DNA from: Kwoniella bestiolae CBS 10118 | Lineage: Eukaryota > Basidiomycota > Tremellomycetes > Tremellales > Cryptococcaceae | NCBI RefSeq assembly: GCF_000512585.2 | Contig: NC_089241.1 | Coordinates: 6,900,001-6,964,000, forward strand | Length of the DNA stretch: 64,000 nt | Direction of reading: 5' to 3' | In this document: positions 58,288 to 64,000 of the stretch, in pieces | Numbering within the stretch: position 1 is the first letter of the stretch | Layout of the letters: each line of letters opens with the position of its first letter | Program-made: the position numbers and the translations under genes | Notes under the pieces: model-generated | Seen by the model: the letters and a program-made list of their open reading frames with translations, nothing else | Told to the model about the DNA's origin: nothing | Database searches by the model: none

Positions 58288-59257
58288 TTTCCATAAGATA
58301 CTTCATTAAGCGCTGAAGAGGGTATATGGATGTTGATGGTTGATCATTGACATGATACAATCTACATGTTATATCTACTTTGGCCAATTTGAAATTGGGT
58401 TCTGTATTCTAAAGTTCGACTTCAAGGTCCAATCTACCATGATATCCAAATTAACCGATTTTGCTTATTAAATTTTCCATAGGCTTTTGAACGAGTGGGA
58501 TCCGCGCAGATTGCGCTTCATACAATATGTGTACATGCATGGAACAATTGGTCTCAAGCGTATCACATCCTGGCAATATCATCTTCTTTCCTGCATATGA
58601 TTCATGGTTGATGATCAATGAGATAGGATAGTTTTACTGACTAAATCAGTCACGAAGCTTTGGGTGTGTATATGTTGCTCTCACCTTCTTCACTGTTCAG
58701 TTTGTTCAAGCTATAATATATTTGGCTACATCCTGGGATGGTTGCCTGTATTTCTGGGGCAGCGATTGATGCCTTGTTCGCAACTGCAAGATAAGATTGC
58801 TATCGTGTTGCAGTTCTATCAGGGATGAGATGAGCTTTGCAAGATGATGTCCAAGTAAATTGCTCATTCGGGTTGCGCCTTTTGAACCACGTCTATCTAT
58901 ACAGCGCAACCCCCATGCAATAGAACAGACCAGTCAATTGGCAATGGAACTTCGAATGTCGAGGTTGCAAAACCTTTTGCCATTGTCAGAAGGAAGACAC
59001 GAAACAGGTAGTCGAACAAGAACTTGTGGTCTTCGATTTGTAACACCGCGGAGAGTATTTATACGTAGTGCGCTGCATATTGCGCTTCGACGTCCCTTTG
59101 ATTGGAGGTCTGGGCAGATTTGAAATGCCGTTCAGCGGACCTCGACTCACCAACGCCATGCCAATATAGGTACAGCATAACTAGGAAATCAAAATGTGTG
59201 ATCATTCCAGTCCAATAAATCAATAATGTTGACTGTAATTAGCTACTAAGAAGTACC
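58288..59257. other. Intergenic, partly duplicated
   Basis: 970 bp between tandem copies 2 and 3. It contains the second footprint of the duplicated non-coding block (about 58785-58865) and the promoter of copy 3. The ORF at 58860-59123 has no family similarity and is not supported. Confidence 0.4.
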
Positions 59258-60155
59258 ATGTCGACGTATCAAATCTGCTCGAGCACTTGTCAGTGTCCTT
59301 CTGCACACACGAGAAAATGCCCGTCATCGGTCTTGGGCTGCAATGGATGTTACGCTTGCGTGAGTATGGTGTCATTATGTATAGCTATATAGATTCAGTC
59401 GCTGTATCGTAGGGTTTGTGATGGTGATGAGGATCCTGTGCTTGCCTGGGCTGACTCGATCGGAATTTTGTTAGATGAGTGTGGAATCTCATACAATGGC
59501 TTATTACAATTCCCGAAAGGAAACTGGTACTGTCAAAGGTGATGCATGGGCCGAGGGGTACGAGAAGTTCAAGACCTGGAAGCAGTCAAAAGCGGCTTAC
59601 AGAGAAGGCACAAAGGGACTTTATGCAACTTGGTTTCACCATGCAGGCGGGAAAGAAATTATGGGAATATCAGGTAGAATAAATATCGGTGCCTCCGAAA
59701 CAAGTGGACAAAATGAAGGTCAACCCGCCTCCAGCACAGCAGTATGCAAACATGAAATCCAACCACAGTGGAGAGGCCATTTCCGCCCGATTGAAGGACT
59801 TGCAAACTATCATCCGGACTTCGGAGGGGAATGGGCGAATCATTTCCCCCCGATCCCTCCCAGAGCACCTGACCAAACCATATCGGATGACCAATTGAGA
59901 TATGCCTCAGAAGGGCAAGACCAATTGCTCTCAACGGATGCCACGAGGACGGGTCATTCGGAATCGGTACACGATTGGTATGGCCAACAACAACAGTTAC
60001 AACAGCTGCAACTACAAGAGAAATATCAATTTGATCATACCCATGTGGGTGGTACTGCGGTACAAACATCTGCTGTCCCGAGGTACGACATGAGCAAAGA
60101 AGAAGCGGATCGATGGGTCAAAGAGCAGCTCAGTGACTATGGTTATCGATCATGA
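59258..60155 (+). CDS. Cys-rich N-terminal tandem family protein 3
   Basis: Two exons (59258-59359, 59475-60155; phase-0 intron right after the last Cys of the module, as in copy 1) give 260 residues. The Cys module is CSSTCQCPSAHTRKCPSSVL then GCNGCYAC, richer in Cys than copy 1. Core: KGDAWAEGYEKFKTWKQS and GLYATWFHHAGGKEIMGI. An HFP segment follows (GGEWANHFPPIPPRAPD), then a Gln-rich run (QQQQLQQLQLQ) and a charged end (SKEEADRWVKEQLSDYGYRS) comparable with copy 1. Function unknown. Conserved exon structure and core across diverged copies argue for selection on the protein. Confidence 0.75.
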
Positions 60156-60424
60156 TCGAGATCCATCATTGAGTGTACCGGCTTTCGCATATGTATCGTA
60201 TCGATCATTGACGCAGCTGACCTTGTGAGTATACTTCATGCAAGCACATGTGCCTCTTTCCTTTTGGGCGTGAAGACCGAGTCAACAGTTCGAGCTTCTC
60301 TACAAGTACTGTATTGTTCATGATACAAACTATGATACAACAGAATTCAGAGCACAATCAATGCTCCTGTACCGATTGTTAGATGAATTACAACCTTTAT
60401 GTCTGTTTCATAACCTTGTCTGAT

Positions 60425-62560
60425 CTACATTCTGGTTTTCTTCCTTGCGGGCTGTTGCGCCGTGAGATTCGCACTGGCAGGTCGGAAGTTGCTACTTGAT
60501 GGCAATCGCGGATGAGCCATTGAGGGGGGTAGACTACGAAGAAAGCATGATTATGAGCGAGGCAGGCGTGAGTATAAATCATGGAAATACACTTACGATC
60601 CCATCTTGGCATCGCCGTTATCCTCATGAGTTACCCTTCGAGTTGGGTAAGTGATCGTACTGCCCTCGAAGACGCTCCTGACACACAGATATAATCAGAA
60701 CGGATCTAACTCAAGAGAGGTGGTTGACTCACTTAGCTGCCACTCCACCTTCCTCCTGGAACCACGGGTGAGCTAGCGCCTCTCTCGCTGTCAATCTTCT
60801 AGCGGGATCCCATTCGAATAGCCTTGTGAGCAGATCGTATCCTTGTGAAGAGGATGATCGGTGTTGATACCATGTGGGAAGGGGATTGGGGTTGGGATAT
60901 CTACGAATATCACAACAACTTAGCAATGGCCCATGCCGAGGTAGAGAAAGGTCGAGATATGTACGGTCCAGATGATAGATAGGTCTTATATTCTGGCATG
61001 TGCACGATACCTGGCCATTGATCGGCTACAGCGACAAGAAAAGATGAATATCAGTCTTCGATACGAAGGGCTATTGGTGACACAGAGCTCAACACACCTT
61101 TGACCGGACCTAAGACCTCACATATCTTGCCCATCTGATCACGTTGGAAAGGCAGTTGCTTCTTACCGTCCATTTTGGCTTCGTCACCTTTGAATATCGG
61201 TCGAAGAGCTAGTAGTTCCGCGAAGATACATCCTATGGCCCACTGATCTATGAAATTTGAGTAAGGGATCAGCCCAGAACATCAGCAGAAAGGTGATGCA
61301 AGGATTGGAAAAGGGGAGTAATAAAGCTGTATCCGATATCTGGGCTGTAGTGGAGTATTACGCGAATTTGGGAAACTTGCAACATCACTCACCGACAGCA
61401 GCAGTATAATGCTTAGCTCCCAAAATCAACTCCGGCGCCCTGTACCAGATGGTAACTACGACCTTATCACCGCCGAACAGACCGCTCTGAGCTAGAGGTT
61501 TGTGCCATAATCTCGCTAAGCCCAGATCACCAATTTTTACTACTCCAGCGGAATTGACTAGGATGTTGGCAGGTTTCAAATCTCGGTGGAGGACGAAGTT
61601 TGAATGGAGGAAATGGACGCCGCATAGCAGTTGGTGGAGGAGTCGACGGAGCGTTGGAGAGGGGATGGGTGTACGGGTTGTTTGGGAGTGATGGTGTATT
61701 ATTTGCTGGAATGATAATATTTCTGCGTTAGCTATTCGTGTGAGACAATCGAGGAGAAAAATAATAGCAGATGTCAAGGCACAAGGGGGATAATTTGTTG
61801 ATACGGTGATGCTGAACTCACCAGGAAGTCGTGTTCTGCATATTCAAACACCATATAAATAGCTTTATCTTCTAGTATAACTTCTCTAAGCGCCGTCAGA
61901 TTACGATGATTCAGTTCTCTATTTAGCTGTCAAGTGTACTGTTAGTATACGATATCCTCCCTGAAAAAGCACCTCGCTCACCATGATCTCCCTCGCTCCA
62001 GATTGACTGATACCCGCATACGTCAACACATCCCCCTCCTTATCAGGTTTGAACTTTTTAATTGCAAATACATCCCCCTCTTTCGCAGGAAGATCACCTG
62101 GTCTCATACATAACTCTGGATTATTGAGGGGGTCCAGTATGGGTGTGTTGGAATTTGATGAGGTCGAGGTAGTGGGTGATGGGAGTTTATCTTTCGGTAT
62201 CGACAATGCCGCTCTAGCTGAGGAAGGTAAGATCGATTTGTTGGATTTGGAAGTTGATGAAGAGGATGGTGAGGGGAGCAGCACTGCCTTGTATACTCTT
62301 CCGTATGTACCTGTCGCATAAGATCAGCTTGTCGTTTCATTCAGAGCGTTTATAATACACTTGAATCACCTGATGATATGAACCCCAGTATCTTATACGT
62401 CTTCAATACGCTGCTCAACGTTAATCATCAGCTATCACCTCGATCCTTCCACTCCGAACATACTCGCCTGCACTTACGTCCTTCTCTCCCTGTCCCTCTT
62501 TGCACGATAGTAGTGCATGGGATCGATCATGCTCGACCCGGGGACCATAGCTGCTGCCAT
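60425..62560 (-). CDS. SSN3: Mediator kinase CDK8/Ssn3
   Basis: CDK8 is the cyclin C-dependent kinase of the Mediator kinase module that phosphorylates transcription factors and the Pol II CTD. Start at 62560 (MAAAMVPGSSMIDPMHYYRA, then KRDRERRTVLKTYKILGF). Gly-loop: ISSGTYGRVYKAV, split by an intron. A Ser-rich insert of about 60 residues sits in the N-lobe before VFAIKKFK (catalytic Lys). ELNHRNLTALREVILEDKAI and YMVFEYAEHDFL follow, then the catalytic loop VLHRDLKPANILV, DLGLARLWHKPL (Asp-Leu-Gly instead of DFG, usual for fungal CDK8) and VVTIWYRAPELILGAKHYT. The C-lobe ends FEWDPARRLTAREALAHPWF, then ITYPTRRVTHEDNG, ending at 60425. All catalytic residues are present. Confidence 0.93.
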
Positions 62561-63024
62561 AACGTGTTGACCTTGCAAGTGACCACGGATGTACAGAGCT
62601 ACTCGATGATGCAACATGGACATTTATTAATACATGTATCCTTCCTCACTCCCAGAGGTCCGAGCGGCCGAAGCAGGACGGTGGCACGTGGCATCGTTCT
62701 ATTCCTGTTTGATGGCGACTGATTTTGTCTTATTTTCCCACGGTGGAAGAGCGGGAAGCGGAACCAAATGATGACATTGTCATGGTGGACTGAATAAACA
62801 AAACAAACAAAAACAACAAGATGATAAACACCCTTCATTCAGTATCATCATCATCATCATACATCATCAGCTACATCTTACTACCGTATCATCACAGCTA
62901 ACCCCTACTTCAGTCTCAACCTCACACCAACTGAACAGCTGCGCAAACGAATTCTCGAAAGGCAAGACCGAATAGCCCTGACTGGATCCCCAAAATCCCT
63001 TTCCCCTTCCTCCACTCATTCAAC
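62561..63024. promoter_or_regulatory. Divergent promoter region SSN3 / KNL1
   Basis: 464 bp between head-to-head starts. It contains a short ATC/TCA microsatellite (about 62844-62861) and a CA/AC-rich stretch near 62795-62820. No factor site recognised. Confidence 0.4.
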
Positions 63025-64000
63025 ATGTCACTCCCCACCCAATCCCCCAGACGACGCAAGTCACTATCGCTATCACTTGCTGAGCACAATCTCAATCTCG
63101 ACAATGTAACCCTTCCTATTACCAACAAGGAGTTCAGGATACAGAAACAGAAGGGATCAGTAGATGTCGGCGGAGATGTTCAGTTTCAGGTTGGAAAGGC
63201 CGGTGAAGAGCTGAGTCCGAGGAGGAAAGCTAGACGACATGCAGTGAGTACACACAGCTTACCAAGAATCATGTTATGAAAACTTCTCAGACAACAGCTG
63301 ATGAATCATCGCAGCAACCGAGAAAGTCTATTCTTAAACCCCTGCCATCCCAGAATGACGATAGCGAAGAGACTCAGCAATATGCTCACACGATCAATTT
63401 TGCTGCTTCGCAAACCATGATATCGAGACGAGTTAGTTTCGCACCAAATGCGCACGTCAGGTAAGTTTACAGTCCACTATTCCATAACACTACAGATGAC
63501 CAAGCTTACAGAATCGCCATAAAGGATGTTTGAAACCACCAAATCACCTGATGGTACCCCAGCTCCAGGAACCACATTCTCCCTTCCCCCTCCAGCTTCT
63601 GGACTTGGCGGTCCAAGGTCATCCTTATCATCGCACTCACGTCGATCATCCATTCAAAACATCGTATCAGTCGCCAAACCCAATGTCTTTGCTCCTTCGA
63701 TATTCCAAGGGGAGGGTGAGGTCGAGGGCGAAGAATCGATGGAAATTGAAGAACAGTCCGATTCTGGATCAGAAGATAACGGTGCCGTAGAGATGGGTCG
63801 TCAATTCAATGGTCAGAGAGGCAATTTCTCATTCGGTGGTGAAAGTCAACAAGCATCTTCAACTGTTGAGCCTGTACAAAGTGATGAAGAGGAGGAGATG
63901 GATATGGATATAACGCAGAATGTATATGGAGGGATCGTACGAAGAGCTTCGATGGCTGCGAACACAACGGTCGATTCGGACGTTACTGAGGAAGCGGATA
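63025..64000 (+). CDS. SPC7: Kinetochore scaffold KNL1/Spc7 (5' part, cut by window end)
   Basis: KNL1/Spc7/Spc105 is the outer-kinetochore scaffold that recruits Bub1-Bub3 through MELT motifs and PP1 through an RVSF motif. Exons 63025-63243, 63291-63460 and 63525 to the edge. Seen: a basic start (SPRRRKSLSLSLAEHN), PRKSILKP, then SRRVSFAPNAHVR (RVSF-type PP1 docking motif) followed by MFETTKSPDGTPAPGT. An acidic region leads to EEEEMDMDITQNVYGGI, a MELT-like repeat (M-D-[I]-T). The C-terminal coiled-coil and RWD parts lie outside the window. The motif order is typical of the family; the gene is partial because the window ends. Confidence 0.8.

Noticed and set aside
62844..62861. ATC/TCA microsatellite as a regulatory repeat
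   Set aside because: Short simple repeat in a promoter gap; no other evidence of function.
1..64000. CRISPR arrays, insertion sequences, rRNA, transposons with terminal repeats
   Set aside because: No spaced direct-repeat array, no transposase or reverse transcriptase ORF, no long terminal repeat and no rRNA-like stretch was seen; spliceosomal introns show the DNA is eukaryotic nuclear.

Overview
The window is nuclear DNA of a basidiomycete yeast. The intron-dense genes (most introns about 45-90 nt, GT-AG), the short intergenic gaps and proteins such as SSN3/CDK8, GYP7, PNO1, eIF3i, QCR8 and SEC24 suggest Tremellomycetes of the Kwoniella/Cryptococcus type. That placement is inference; no species is claimed. 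Exon borders given here were read by hand from splice signals, frame continuity and, where available, agreement between paralogs.

Layout. 1-1808 (-): 5' part of a low-complexity coiled-coil protein that runs off the left edge. 2.3-10.3 kb: a cluster of F-box-like paralogs, with two apparently complete (3647-5589 and 6466-8116, both -), one 3'-truncated (2802-3904 +), one split by an in-frame TAA (8513-10254 +) and at least one C-terminal relic (5944-6120 +). 10.8-18.1 kb: four genes on the + strand in the order methyltransferase, calpain-like, calpain-like, methyltransferase. Both families are duplicated with conserved exon structure. 18.6-31.9 kb is mostly housekeeping: WHI2-like, QCR8, a small membrane protein, TIF34 (eIF3i), PNO1, a RING E3 candidate and an MDR reductase. 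32-33.6 kb holds unrecognised minus-strand genes. 34.1-53.0 kb: PEX14, a DUF4604-type protein, GYP7, SEC24, an unknown protein, PCNA (POL30) and SAC1. 53.3-54.5 kb (-): a third, dispersed calpain-like paralog. 55.4-60.2 kb: a tandem family of three unrecognised proteins with a Cys-rich N-terminus; the middle copy is decaying. 60.4-62.6 kb (-): SSN3/CDK8. 63.0 kb to the edge: 5' part of a KNL1/Spc7 kinetochore gene.

Conserved single-copy genes for respiration, translation, ribosome assembly, vesicle traffic, replication and transcription alternate with three young local families (F-box-like, methyltransferase/calpain-like, Cys-rich tandem). These families show truncation, nonsense codons and relics, as expected of birth-and-death evolution. 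The most novel material is the secreted calpain-like pair with lost active-site Cys, interleaved with His-rich methyltransferases; the three-member Cys-rich tandem family; and a PCNA with a roughly 65-70 residue charged insertion.
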